A program made the translations under genes and the position numbers. A stretch of DNA of 64,000 bases from Rhizaria sp. SCN 62-66 (lineage: Eukaryota; Rhizaria, unplaced): the NCBI GenBank assembly GCA_001724265.1, contig MEDY01000275.1, forward strand, positions 1 to 64,000, in the 5' to 3' direction. Under the pieces are notes generated by a model, which saw only the letters and a program-made list of their open reading frames with translations, was not told the origin of the DNA and ran no database searches. This document shows, piece after piece, positions 10,747 through 21,276 of this stretch; positions within the stretch are counted from its first letter, which is position 1, and the number at the start of each line of letters is the position of its first letter.

Positions 10747-13700
10747 TCAGCCGTAGACGTAGATCGAGTTGCCGGAGGTCAGCATCTCGCCGCAGGCCTC
10801 CGTGCCGGCGACACGTTCGAGCGCGAGCGCGTCGCGGGGCGCGTAGAGCACGAGCGAGGAGTTCGTGGTCACAGCGGCGCGGTCGCCGCCGTCGAGCGCA
10901 ATGGCGTTGAGCATGTCTGCGTAGAAGTGGCTCAGCACGGGCAGCCCATACCACACTACGTTGCGGATCCCGCGCAGCGCGTAGCGGCGGAAGAAGTGGT
11001 AGCGCTCCGTCACGAGCAGGAACTTGACCTTGCCGGCGACGAAGCTCTGGCGCATGCGCGACAGCAGACGCGGGTCCGTAAACTCGCTTGCGGCCGCGAA
11101 CGACACGTACCGCTTCTTGAAGTGGTTGCGGATGCGCAGGAAGTCGAAATACGTCGGCACAAAGATAACCGTGCCGCCCTCGCCGCAGCTCTCCTTGATC
11201 TTGGGCCAGATGTCATTGATGAACCGGTTGAAGCGGTTCTCGTCGGCCACGTCGGCCGCGCCCAGGTCGTCTAGTCGCGAGAAGACGTGGCGCACCTTGG
11301 GCCGGATGCGGCCCAGCACGCCCGCGTACTCGGCGGGCCGCACGCGGTACCGGCCCTGGCGGTTCTCGCAGTACTGCCCCAGCAGGCCTTGCAGCTGCGC
11401 CGTCTGCACGTTGCCCAGCACAATCGTCTGGCGGTAGAAGCGCGCCAGCCCGTCAAGCGCCCAGGAGCGGACGCGCGCGAACTTGGCCTCACGCGCCTTC
11501 TGTGGCAGCGCGTTGAGCGACGCCAGCACGTCGGCCAGGTGCTGCGTGTTCTGCATCGCCAGTACGTGCGCAGAGTCGATGTAGCAGACCTCGATCGAGG
11601 ACAAGAAGTCGACGTCGCGCGCTGCAGGGTTGTCACCTTCGTTGCCCGTCAGCAGACGCAGGCCGAGCGGAGACGCGATGATCACGTCGGCCTTGTTCAG
11701 CGGCGCAAAGAACTTGACGCCTGTGTTGGAGAACGATAGGCCGAAGCGGAAGAGGTCGTCCGGGTTGCCGTTGAAGGTCGCCTTGAAGTCGGCTGGCCTG
11801 TGCTCGTTGAACTTGGTGTACTCGCCGTCGGCGTCGCCAAAGTCCTCCTCGAAGCGCGCCTTGTTGTACGTGCTGTAGCGCTGCTCCGGAGGCAGCAGCT
11901 GCAGCATGCGCTTGACGATGGCGTACGCCTGGCAACGCATCGGCGCGATGATGAGCACGCGCGCGGACGCGTAGCCCTGGTCGCGGAACCGGTCTGCGTC
12001 GTCCGTGCCGGCGCCAATTTTGCTGACGTCAGCGAGGGAGTCGGCAGCAGGCTCGCTCTTCCGAGACTTAGGCTTGGGGTTGAGTAGGTCGGCGTCGTTC
12101 GCGCCTCTTTCATCGCCCTCGTCGTCGTCGGCGCCCGGCGGCAGCGTGGCGGCGGGCAGCGCGAAGGACTCGGCCGACGCCGCGGCCATCGCGGCCATGC
12201 GCGCGGCAAACGCAGCGTCGGCGTCGGCACGAGCCAGCACCGCGCTGTCGCGGTTCTCCTTGCGGCGCCGGCGCTCGCGCTTGTTGAGCAGGATCTCCGC
12301 CGCTGCAGCGGCCTCCGCGGTCGCCTTTTTGACGTCCTCGTCGTCGCTGTCATCGTCAGAGTCATCATCATCATGATCATCGTCGTCGTCAGCGTTGTTC
12401 GCGGTCCTGGCGCGCTTGCTCTGCGGGCCCGCGGCGGCGCGCTTTTCCTCCTTCTCGGCCTTCTTGGCGGCCTTCTTGGCGGCGCGTGCGGCCTCGGCGG
12501 CCTCGGCTACGGTGCGCGCGCGGATGGCGACCTGCTCGCGCGCGCGCGCCTCAGCGGCGGCGACGGCCTGCGCCTTGCGGTCAGCGGCGTGCTTGTCCTC
12601 GAGCGCGGCGCGCTCGTCGAGCACCGCGTCGTGCAGCAGAACGGCGTCGCGCGCGCGGAACACGTGGTTCAGGCAGTGCGCGAGCACCACATCGCGCGCG
12701 GCCGCCTCCGCCGCGGGCGTCGCCCAGGGCGTCGCGTGGGTCCACTGCACGTCGGCGTACGACGAGCACAGTAGCGCCAGCAGCGCCTGCGCGCCCTCGC
12801 GCCACCCCGCAGGCGCCGGCGCGGGCGCCTGCTGCGACCCCTTGCCCTTGCCCTTGCCCTTGCCCTTGCCCTTGCCCTTGCCCTTGCCCTTGCCCTTTGC
12901 ATCCTTGGCGGCGCCGCCGGCCGGGGCCGCGGGGGCGAAAAGGCGCTTGCGGACCCAGTGCGCGACGAGCCGCTTGCGATAGCCCAGTGCATCGAACGGC
13001 ACCATCGGCACCGCGGCCGTCGTCTCGCTCCCTTCCGCGTCACCGGGGCCGGCATCGACTAGCGGGCCCGGCAGCGGCGGCAGCAGTGGGCGGCGCACGG
13101 CGGGCGCGTCCGTGGTGACCGAGAACTGCGCCGCCAAGGGTGCCAGCAGCGACGCCGGCCATACCGCACTGCCACTGCCGCTGCCGCTGCTGCTGCTGAT
13201 GCCGGTGCTCTTGGCGGCCTTGGCGCGGGCCTCAGCGGCGCGGGCAGCGGCCTCGCTCGCCGCCGCGGCCGCCGCACTCGCCGCCTCGGTCGCGGCCGCA
13301 GCCTTCTTGCCGCCGGCGCTCTTTTTGGCGTCTGAGATGGCCTGGCGCGCGGCGTCGGCGGCCGCGGCGGCCTCGGCCTCGGCCTCGAGCAGCTCCACGG
13401 CCTGCTCGGCCAGGTCGTCCAGGTCCACGCGCACGAATGGCCGCGCCACCGCCCCTGCCCCGACCGCGGCGTTGTCGGCGGCGGCCTTTTTGCGCGAGCT
13501 GAAGCCGAAGCGCTTCGAGGACGGCAGCGCAAAGGCCGAGGCGCCTGTCAGCAGCGCGGCCTCGCGGGCGCTGGGCGCGCGGTTCCAGTGGCGCGCGTAC
13601 GCGTCCGCGGGCAGCGGCGCCGGGCGCGGGGGCGGCAGCGCGACGAGCTTGGCGCGCTCCGCATCGGTCAGGTCCTTGGTCTCTGCGGTGTTGGCGGCGG

Positions 13701-14619
13701 TGCCCGCGCCGCGGCCCGTCTGCTGCTGCAGCGTGCGCAGCTCCCACAGCATCACGGGGTCCGACTCGAGCAGCTGCGCGTCCCAGGCGCCGTCGCGGCC
13801 GCGGCCGTGCGCGCTGGCGCGGTCCTCATCGCGCGCCGCCTCCTTGGCCTCGGCCTTGGCGCGCTGGGCGCGGGTAAGCAGCGCGCCCGTGGGCCCGTCG
13901 TCGTCCTCATCCTCATCCTCATCCTCGTTGTCCTCCTCGTCGTCCTCGTCGCCCTCGCCGTAGAACTGGCCCATCTCGTCCTCGTCCACGTCGTCGACGT
14001 CGCCTTCACCGTCATCACCCTCGTAAAAGTCGCCCTCGAGCATGTCGCCCTCGTCGTCGCCCTCCATGAGGTCGCCCTCCTCGCCCTCATCATAGCCGTA
14101 CGCGTCGTCGCCTTCGCCGAAGGGAACGTCGCCCTCGGAGATCAGGAACTCGTTGACGCCAGGGAACTTGTTCATCGGCATGTAGTACTTCTCGTCGTCG
14201 CTGTCGTCGTCGTTCTGCGTCTTCTTCGCGCTCTTCGTGGCCGGCGCGGCGCCCTTCTTGGACGCAGGGACGACGGCCTTAGTGCTGGAGCGCTTACCGG
14301 GAAGAGGCACATCGTCGACGCCAACTTCGTCATCGTCCTCATCCTCGTCCTCGTCCTCGTCTTCGTCCTCGTCATCATCCTCGTCGTCGTGCGCATTGCC
14401 ATCGTCATCGTCTTCGTCCTCCTGGTCTTCGTCTTCGTTGTCGTGGCGAAAGTCGCCGAGCTTCTCCTTGGCCGAGCGCTTGGCGAGCGCTGCGTACTTG
14501 GCGACGAGCGAGCCCTTAGCCGGCGCTGCGGCGGCGGCGGCAGACCCGGAGCCTGAGGCGGCGGACCCGGCCTTGGAGAAGGATAGGGTCTTAAGGAGCT
14601 TGTTGTACGCAGAGGACAT
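10747..14619 (-). CDS. UTP25: U3 snoRNP-associated protein UTP25 (DIEXF/Def family)
   Basis: UTP25 is a nucleolar component of the small-subunit processome, needed for 18S rRNA maturation. The C-terminal 430 residues match the family, a degenerate helicase-like fold without Walker motifs: ARVLIIAPMRCQAYAIVKRM, ADVIIASPLGLRLL, DFLSSIEVCYIDSAHVLAMQ, GGTVIFVPTYFDFLRIRNHF, and FLLVTERYHFFRRYALRG near the end. The ORF is 1290 aa, against about 720-760 in animals and yeast. The excess is N-terminal: long Asp/Glu tracts (about residues 60-250), Ala-rich segments and a (Lys-Gly)n tract. The start is the first ATG, at 14619, and the stop is TGA. No intron is needed. The acidic N-terminus is typical of the family; its length is not. 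Confidence 0.93.
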   Translation of the reverse strand: MSSAYNKLLKTLSFSKAGSAASGSGSAAAAAAPAKGSLVAKYAALAKRSAKEKLGDFRHDNEDEDQEDEDDDDGNAHDDEDDDEDEDEDEDEDEDDDEVGVDDVPLPGKRSSTKAVVPASKKGAAPATKSAKKTQNDDDSDDEKYYMPMNKFPGVNEFLISEGDVPFGEGDDAYGYDEGEEGDLMEGDDEGDMLEGDFYEGDDGEGDVDDVDEDEMGQFYGEGDEDDEEDNEDEDEDEDDDGPTGALLTRAQRAKAEAKEAARDEDRASAHGRGRDGAWDAQLLESDPVMLWELRTLQQQTGRGAGTAANTAETKDLTDAERAKLVALPPPRPAPLPADAYARHWNRAPSAREAALLTGASAFALPSSKRFGFSSRKKAAADNAAVGAGAVARPFVRVDLDDLAEQAVELLEAEAEAAAAADAARQAISDAKKSAGGKKAAAATEAASAAAAAASEAAARAAEARAKAAKSTGISSSSGSGSGSAVWPASLLAPLAAQFSVTTDAPAVRRPLLPPLPGPLVDAGPGDAEGSETTAAVPMVPFDALGYRKRLVAHWVRKRLFAPAAPAGGAAKDAKGKGKGKGKGKGKGKGKGKGSQQAPAPAPAGWREGAQALLALLCSSYADVQWTHATPWATPAAEAAARDVVLAHCLNHVFRARDAVLLHDAVLDERAALEDKHAADRKAQAVAAAEARAREQVAIRARTVAEAAEAARAAKKAAKKAEKEEKRAAAGPQSKRARTANNADDDDDHDDDDSDDDSDDEDVKKATAEAAAAAEILLNKRERRRRKENRDSAVLARADADAAFAARMAAMAAASAESFALPAATLPPGADDDEGDERGANDADLLNPKPKSRKSEPAADSLADVSKIGAGTDDADRFRDQGYASARVLIIAPMRCQAYAIVKRMLQLLPPEQRYSTYNKARFEEDFGDADGEYTKFNEHRPADFKATFNGNPDDLFRFGLSFSNTGVKFFAPLNKADVIIASPLGLRLLTGNEGDNPAARDVDFLSSIEVCYIDSAHVLAMQNTQHLADVLASLNALPQKAREAKFARVRSWALDGLARFYRQTIVLGNVQTAQLQGLLGQYCENRQGRYRVRPAEYAGVLGRIRPKVRHVFSRLDDLGAADVADENRFNRFINDIWPKIKESCGEGGTVIFVPTYFDFLRIRNHFKKRYVSFAAASEFTDPRLLSRMRQSFVAGKVKFLLVTERYHFFRRYALRGIRNVVWYGLPVLSHFYADMLNAIALDGGDRAAVTTNSSLVLYAPRDALALERVAGTEACGEMLTSGNSIYVYG
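12839..12892. repeat. (CCCTTG)9 hexamer microsatellite inside UTP25
   Basis: Nine perfect CCCTTG units, followed by an imperfect tenth. On the coding strand they read as alternating Gly-Lys codons and give a (KG)n tract in the low-complexity N-terminal half of UTP25. The unit length keeps the frame whatever the copy number. Confidence 0.95.
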
Positions 14620-15178
14620 GGTCGCAGTGCGTACACCAACGGGAGAAGGGAAGCAGGAAGAAAGAAAGAAGTGGGGAAGCGCTGCCTAGTGGGGGAGCGC
14701 AGAGTTGGGTAGGAGAGGTGTGTGGCTATGGTGGAGGGGAGAAAAAAGCGGCGGCAAAGTGGGTTTTGAGTCTTTGAAGAAGAATGAGAATTAAAACAAA
14801 GCATAAAACAGCCAATAAAATATCAGAGTGTCTATAATATATGCACTGACGGAGGTGTAGCGGCTGCTGAACCCCGATTGCGCACGGCCACAGACAGGTT
14901 CCACTGCCGACTCGACGGGAGCGGCGGTCGACCACGACGAGCGGGATCGTTTCATCGCGAATGCACCGCTGACAATATGTGGATTATTGGATACCAAGAG
15001 GTCATTTAAGGGAGGAAACAAACGCGAATTCATGTCAACATCGAGTGATGCATACCCTCACAAAACTTATCATTTTCATCCCTTCTCGTTTTTATGCGCT
15101 TTTCGCGCTAAATTGTTGATTCAGCGAACGCACCTCAAAAAGGCTTAACGGGAGACGCCAAAGTCCCGTTTTTCGTGA
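14620..15178. other. divergent promoter region of UTP25 and the 15-kb gene
   Basis: A 559-nt gap between two head-to-head genes. The short frames here have no supporting features. Confidence 0.5.
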
Positions 15179-18100
15179 ATGAGTGATCCCAGTCGTTCAA
15201 TCCAGTCTGATATCATGGACAATTGGGGGGACTTCCAGCCTGGTACGTTGTTTGTACGACATTCCACTCGCAATAATGCAGTGATTTGATCGCCGAAAGC
15301 CCTGTTCGAACAATCGGTGCACCCTTCCCGCGTGTCAAAATGCATCCAGTTACAGCCAGTTTCAAGACCTTGCGCCTGACTAGCTCTCTCCAACTCCATC
15401 CTTGGCCATTTATTTTATTAACCTAGACGCCCTCGGAGGCTACCGCACGGATTTCCTCAACGATTCGATCCCCGAACTCGGCGGCGGCGACCACGCGCTG
15501 CTGCCCGCACTTCCGGACCCACGTCAACACGAGCTCATGCCTCTGCCCGTCTCAACCATCAAACCCTGGGCGTCGGTCGCCGTCATGGCCGCCGCAAGTC
15601 TCTCCCCTCCGCTCACGTACGGCTACCCTGAGCGCGGCGGACTTGCGTACAGCTCCACTGACGCGTCCCGCTCTCCGCAGCTCTCATCTTCACGTGCACG
15701 CTACAACTCCGTCGCGTTCTCCGCTTCCGGCGCTGTCCCCCCGCTCGACCTCTCTCCGGCGCTCGGCGTCCGCGCCCCCGCCCCCGCCGGCGCCGCGCAG
15801 GTCTTCCCCGTGCCGCCCTTCGCCCTCGGCGGGTCTCAGACCGCCGGCGCCGCCGCGACGCCCGTTCCCACCACAAAAGGAAATGCCAACGGCGCCGCGC
15901 CCGCCGGCGCCGCTTCGGGGGCCTACGCCTACGGCGGCTACGGCCCCGCGACGTACTCGCAGTCCTCCCCGATCCCCGGCGCTGCTGGCGCTGCCACCTC
16001 CGCCGCCGCCGCCGCCGCTGCCACTGGCTCTGGCTCTGGATCTGCAGGCGCGCCGCTGCAGCCGCAATCGCTGGCCGCCGCCGGGCGCGCCGCCACCACC
16101 GGTGCGATTCCCTCCTCCTCTGCGGCCAGCAGCAGTAGCTCTGCCGCCGCTCCCGCCACGGCTGCTTCGACCGCAGCTGCGCCGTCGACGACAACGACGA
16201 CGACCGGGGGCACGACCAACAAACGCAAGCGGCCGGCCCCCGCCGCGGCTGCCGCTGCCGCCGCTGCCGCCGCCGCCACGACGACTGCGGCCGCCCCTGC
16301 TGCCGCCGCCGCCGCCAACAGCAGCAGCAACACCGCTACTGCCACTTCTGCTGCAGCGACGGCGACGGCGGCTGCGGCTGCGAGCTCTTCCAGCAACGCC
16401 GCCGCTGCGCCTAGAGCGGCTGCTGCTGCCGCCGCCGCCACCGCAGCTGTCTCGGCCGCTGCTACAGCTGCCGCCTCCACCGCCGCTGCTGCCGCTGCTG
16501 CCCAGGCCCAGGAGGCCCAGGTCCAGGCCCAGGCGCAGGCGCAGGCCCAATACCAGGCCCAATTCCAGGCCCAATACCAGGCCCAGTATCAGGCGCAATA
16601 CCAGGCACAAGCTCAGGCACAAGCCCAGGCCGCCGCCGCCGCTGCCGCCCCCGGCGCGCCCGGTGCGCCCGGTGCGGGTGGGGGGTATTACCTGCCCGTG
16701 TCAGCGCCTGTGCGCTCCTACACTGCGCCAGCCGGCGCCCCTGGCTCCGCCGCCGCGGCCACTGTGCCCGCCGCGCCCGCGCCCGCGTCTGCGGCTGCGG
16801 GCGCCGCCGCGACTGCTGCCACCGCCGCGGCCGGGAGCGCCCAGTACCCCTACCAGTACGCGGCGTACACGAACGGCGCATACGTCAACGGCGCCTACAG
16901 CAGCGGCGCCTACGCCAATGGCTATCCGTACGCCACCGGCGCCGCTATACCTGCGACTGCGCCAGCCGTCCCGTCTGCTGCTTCTGCGGCGTCGACCGCC
17001 GCGACCGCCTCGACTGCGCCTGCCTCCGCTGCGGTGCCTGCGGCCACCGTGGGTGCCGGTGCAGCCGCTCCGGGCACCGCGAGCACGGGCGTGTCGGTCC
17101 CGTCGTCGCCGTCGGACTCGAATCCTGCCTCGGCGCCCACCACGCCCGAGCAGCAGCGTCTTGCCGCCACCACCACCGCCGCCGCCGCGGCAGCCGCGGC
17201 AGCCGCAGCCACCACGGCCGCCGCCCCTGGCACTGCGGCTGCGACCTCTAGAGCTGTCCCGACCGACCCGGCCGCGGCCGCTGCTGCCGCTGCTGCCGCG
17301 GCCGCTGCGGCGACGGCGCCGGTGCCTATGTCTGCGGCGGCGGCGCCGGGCAGCACGGGGTCGTTCCTCAACTACCCGATCCCGCCGCAGCTGCAGCAGA
17401 TGGCGGCGGCGCTTGTGGCGGGCCACCGCGCGCAGGGCCAGGAGGGCCAGATTCAGTTCCTAGTCTGTCCCGTCGCCACTACCTGCCAGTGCGCGCTCAA
17501 GCACGGCGGACTCGTCTTCACCGTCGCCGCCACCGGACAGTCGCATATTTATAACACTGCGGCGCTGCTCCAGCAGCAGCAGCTTCAGCAGCAACAGCTG
17601 CAGCAACAGCAGCAGCAGCAGTCGGCTGCGGCGCCGGCTGTGGCGACGGCGCCGGTGACCGGCGCCGATGGCAGCGCGAGCGCGGCGGCTGCGGCGACAG
17701 TGACTGCGGCTGCGGCGGCATTGCCCGCTGCTGCTGCTGCGGCCGCACCCGCCACCACATCAGCGACGGCGCCCGTGGCGGCGCCTGCGACGACGACGAC
17801 GGCGACGGCGGCCGCGGGCACCGAGGCCGCCGCCGCTGCCGCCGCCGCCGCCGCCGCACAGGCCCAGGCCCAGGCACAGGCGCAGGCACAATACCAATAC
17901 GAGTACCAGCAGCAGTACCAGTACCAACTACAGCTGGCTCAACAGGCACAGGCGCAAGCGCAAGCGCAGGCGCAGGCCCAGTATCAGGCGCAATACCAGG
18001 CCCAGGCCCAGGCCCAGGCCCAGGCCCAGGCCCAGGCCCAGGCCCAGGCGGCCGCCGCTGCGTCCGCGGCCGCCGCTGTGGCCGCCCCGGTGCCCGCGCC

Positions 18101-18647
18101 TGCGCCCGCGCCCGCGTCGGTGTCCCCCATGTCCGACGCCACGGTCCCGAGCGTCGCAACCTCCTCTTCGACCCCGGCCCCCGAGCCCGTGGCCGCGGTG
18201 GCGGCTGCGGACAGCGCCGCCGCTGCGACGGATAGTGCCGTTCCTGCCCCTGCGGTGGACGCATACGCCCCGGCCGCTGTCTACGCCGCCGCTGTCCCCG
18301 CGGCCGCGCCGACTGACTCCGCGGCCCAGACTCCGACTGCTTCTGCCACTCTCACGGCCGCGGTTGCTGAGGCTGACGCGGATGTCGAGATTGACGCTGA
18401 GGCCACCACCTCTGCCGCCGCCGCCGTGTCGGCCAACCCCAAGCGCCGCCGCGTCGCCCCCGTGCGCGGCGCGCTGCCGGCGAGCGCTGCGGCGGCCGAA
18501 GGCGCTGCGGAGGCCGCGGAGGGCGAGGTAGACCTCGCCCTCGCGCTCCCGCTGTCCGCCGCGGCCGTCAGCGGCAGTGGCAGTGGCAGTGCGGGCGAGG
18601 GCGCGACCGTCGCGGGGGGACGCAGGACGGCAGCGAAGCGCGCGTAA
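15179..18647 (+). CDS. Ala/Gln-rich low-complexity protein of unknown function, two exons
   Basis: I do not recognise a family. Exon 1 (15179-15242) joins exon 2 (15427-18647) across a 184-nt intron (donor GTACGT, acceptor AACCTAG). The result is 1094 aa with a sensible N-terminus, MSDPSRSIQSDIMDNWGDF. The uninterrupted frame through exon 2 has no ATG before 15537, so the splice is the better start. The body is Ala-rich with (Gln-Ala)n and (Gln-Ala-Gln-Tyr)n tracts at about residues 380-424 and 833-896 and poly-Gln near 740. An ordered island at about residues 666-733 contains a Cys cluster (CPVATTCQC). A basic motif near residue 1025 (NPKRRRVAPVR) resembles a nuclear localisation signal. The overall look is that of a disordered transcription or chromatin cofactor, but that is inference only. 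Confidence 0.7.
16501..16632 (+). repeat. CAGGCC/CAATAC repeat encoding Gln-Ala/Gln-Tyr
   Basis: Tandem near-identical CAGGCN and CARTAY units encode alternating Gln-Ala and Gln-Tyr. The register follows the codon frame. A second block of the same type lies further along the same gene. Confidence 0.9.
17860..18048 (+). repeat. second CAGGCC-type repeat encoding Gln-Ala/Gln-Tyr
   Basis: Same unit as the block at 16.5 kb. It includes an almost perfect (CAGGCC)n run at about 17998-18048, which suggests recent slippage expansion. Confidence 0.9.
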
Positions 18648-20292
18648 GCAGCTCCATTAAAGCATATGACACGCGCAGAATATCAGATAAGAACATTTCA
18701 CTGCATTGCTAGTCTCAGAACGGTGTGAATGCGATCCGATTTGTTGTGGAACAAGTCGCTTTTAGTAGCTACTAAAACACAACTCGTTGTGAGAAACACA
18801 CCAAAGGCTATAGCTAATATCAAAAGTATTTATTTCTGGCTTTGCATCCATCTTCCGCCACTGTGTTAACCACTGTGCCTGTATACGTCCCACATCTATT
18901 TCTCTTCCTACGTCCTTGTTTACTAGTTTACATTTCTCGTTTGTTTTTATACCATCCTGTAAATTTGCTTGTTTATCACGCTTCATATACGTAGTCTTCT
19001 TAATCTAGTTGTCAGTACGATACGTTTTTTTTTTTCTTCACAAGAATAGCTACATCACGACAAAGCCCAGCATCGCTGTGCTTCGACCGCGAATGGGGGC
19101 ACTTAAACTGCCCTAGTGCGCCCGCACAGCGCTCTGCATACGCTGCTCTGTACCTCCACACTGTACTGCAGCGCTTCTATCAATCATAACAACACTTCTT
19201 CCTAACTTTAGCACGGAATTTCAACACGCTGCTTTTCAGCAGTTGGTCCTACAGCAAATTGCAACAGGGTCGGTGGGCAATGACTTGTATTTATCACTGC
19301 TTGCTACCAATTTTGCTTTGCTTTGCTAGAAAATTTGTTCTGGTTCAGTTGTTACAATTGCAGTCACCGTCGCATGTTAAGCTGTTTGATACTTGCTTCT
19401 CTTTTACGAATTACAGTTTAGACGTTTAACTCTGAACGTTTTTCGTTGTTCGTTTCTTATGTTCGTTTTCGTCCGCTTGACGTACATTCTATTATATTAC
19501 ACAATCATATTATGTTTGTGTGTTTTGAGTTAAGCACGCCTTATTCTTTTTCTTTTTCGTTTTTCGTTTTACTGCAATGATGATTGTAGCGTTGCCGGAC
19601 GTTTTTCGGGCACTGCAACTCTGTTTAATACAAGTGATATGTGATATTACGACTACCAAGGCAACAAGTAAAGCTAATATGCCTGTACATGTATTCAAAG
19701 AACACCTGTATTATCAACCATAAATTTCAGTATTAACAACACGAGTGTAAAACAAGCAAGCAGGTGTCAACTTAACAGAAGAAGATCAGGTTCCAATACA
19801 ATGGACATGTATTAGGAGTATTTTAAGAGATAACCTTTAGTTATGTTGTAGGTTGATCTGTATCAAATAGCTGTCTTTTGGTCATAGTTGTTGGTGTCAT
19901 CGGGGGGGAAGCCGTGGCAGTGGTGACAGACAAACACACGTAGTACAAAGAGCGCAAACGTGTGTGGTCTTTGCACTGTCACGGCACAATTATCATCATC
20001 ATCGTTCTCAAAAATCCTACATACTCGTATTCACACTTCGTCACACTCTCACGAACGCGAGAGAATAGAGACAAAATGGTAGTCGATCGAAGAATTGAAC
20101 GTGAACGTATCGCTCATCATACACAAACTTGAGCGGAATATAAAAACAAAAATGCGTCAAGTTGAATAAAATAGTTGTGTCTTGCTACTCCAAACAATCA
20201 CAGTTTCATCATAGCAAACACTTTGCGTTCAGCACCCACAGCGTAGCGCTTTCACACGCATCATTGGAGCATTGCTGGGACCGAAGTCGCAC
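18648..20292. other. spacer between convergent genes, no gene seen
   Basis: This 1.6-kb AT-rich region has no coding-like segment. A GC-richer stretch at about 19060-19170 interrupts it, but I cannot fold it into a known RNA. Confidence 0.5.
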
Positions 20293-21244
20293 TTACTCAA
20301 GCGAGTTGTACGACTCGATGGGCGGGCACGAGCACACGACGTTGCGGTCGCCGAAGACGTTGTCGAGGCGGCCAACGGTGGGCCAGTACTTGTTGGTGCG
20401 GAGATACTCCTTGGGGTAGGCGGCCTGCTCGCGGGGGTAGGGGAAGGACCACGAGTCGCTGAGGCACACGTCAGCGGTGTGGGGCGCGTTCTTGAGCACG
20501 TTGTTCTCCTTGTCGACCTTGCCGGCCTCGACGGCGGCGATCTCGGCGCGGATCGTGATGAGCGCGTCGACGAAGCGGTCCAGCTCGTACTTGCTCTCCG
20601 ACTCGGTGGGCTCGATCATGAGCGTGCCGGGGACAGGGAAGGACATGGTGGGGGCGTGGAAGTTGAAGTCCATGAGGCGCTTGGCGATGTCCTCCTCGGA
20701 GATGCCCGACGCGGCCTTGATGTCGCGGATGTCGAGGATGAACTCGTGCGCGCAGCGGCCGTTCTTGCCGACGAAGAGCACGGGGTAGTGGTCCTTGAGC
20801 TTGTTCATCATGTAGTTGGCGTTGAGGATCGCCATTTCGGTCGACGCGCGCAGGCCCTCAGAGCCCATCATGCGGATGTACATCCACGGGATCGGCAGGA
20901 TCGACGGGGAGCCGAACGGGGACGCCGACACGGCGCGGCCCGCGGTGGTGTTGTTGATGGCCAGGGCGTTGGCTCCAGCGCTCACGGCGGCGGGCTTGGC
21001 AGGGGCCGCGGCCGGGGTGGCGGCCGGGATGGGAAGGTAGTTGGCGGTAGGCGTGTTGGGGGTCACCACGGGCGCGATGGGCTGCGCCGCGTCGGCCTGG
21101 AAGACGTGGCCCGGGAGGAAGGCCGCAAGGTGCTTGCGCACGCAGATGGGGCCGACACCGGGGCCGCCGCCACCGTGGGGGATGCAGAAGGTCTTGTGGA
21201 GGTTGAGGTGGCAGACGTCGGCGCCGATGTCGCCGGGAGAGGTG

Positions 21245-21276
<32 letters not shown>

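Noticed and set aside
12839-12892. CCCTTG array as an internal telomere-like repeat
   Set aside because: It is not a common telomere unit, it lies in the UTP25 coding frame, and it reads as Lys-Gly, so coding microsatellite is the simpler view.
15613-17426. Long Arg/Pro-rich open frames on the opposite strand and in other frames of the 15-kb gene
   Set aside because: They arise from reading GCC/GCG-rich Ala codons out of frame. Similar shadows cover all the GC-rich genes here.
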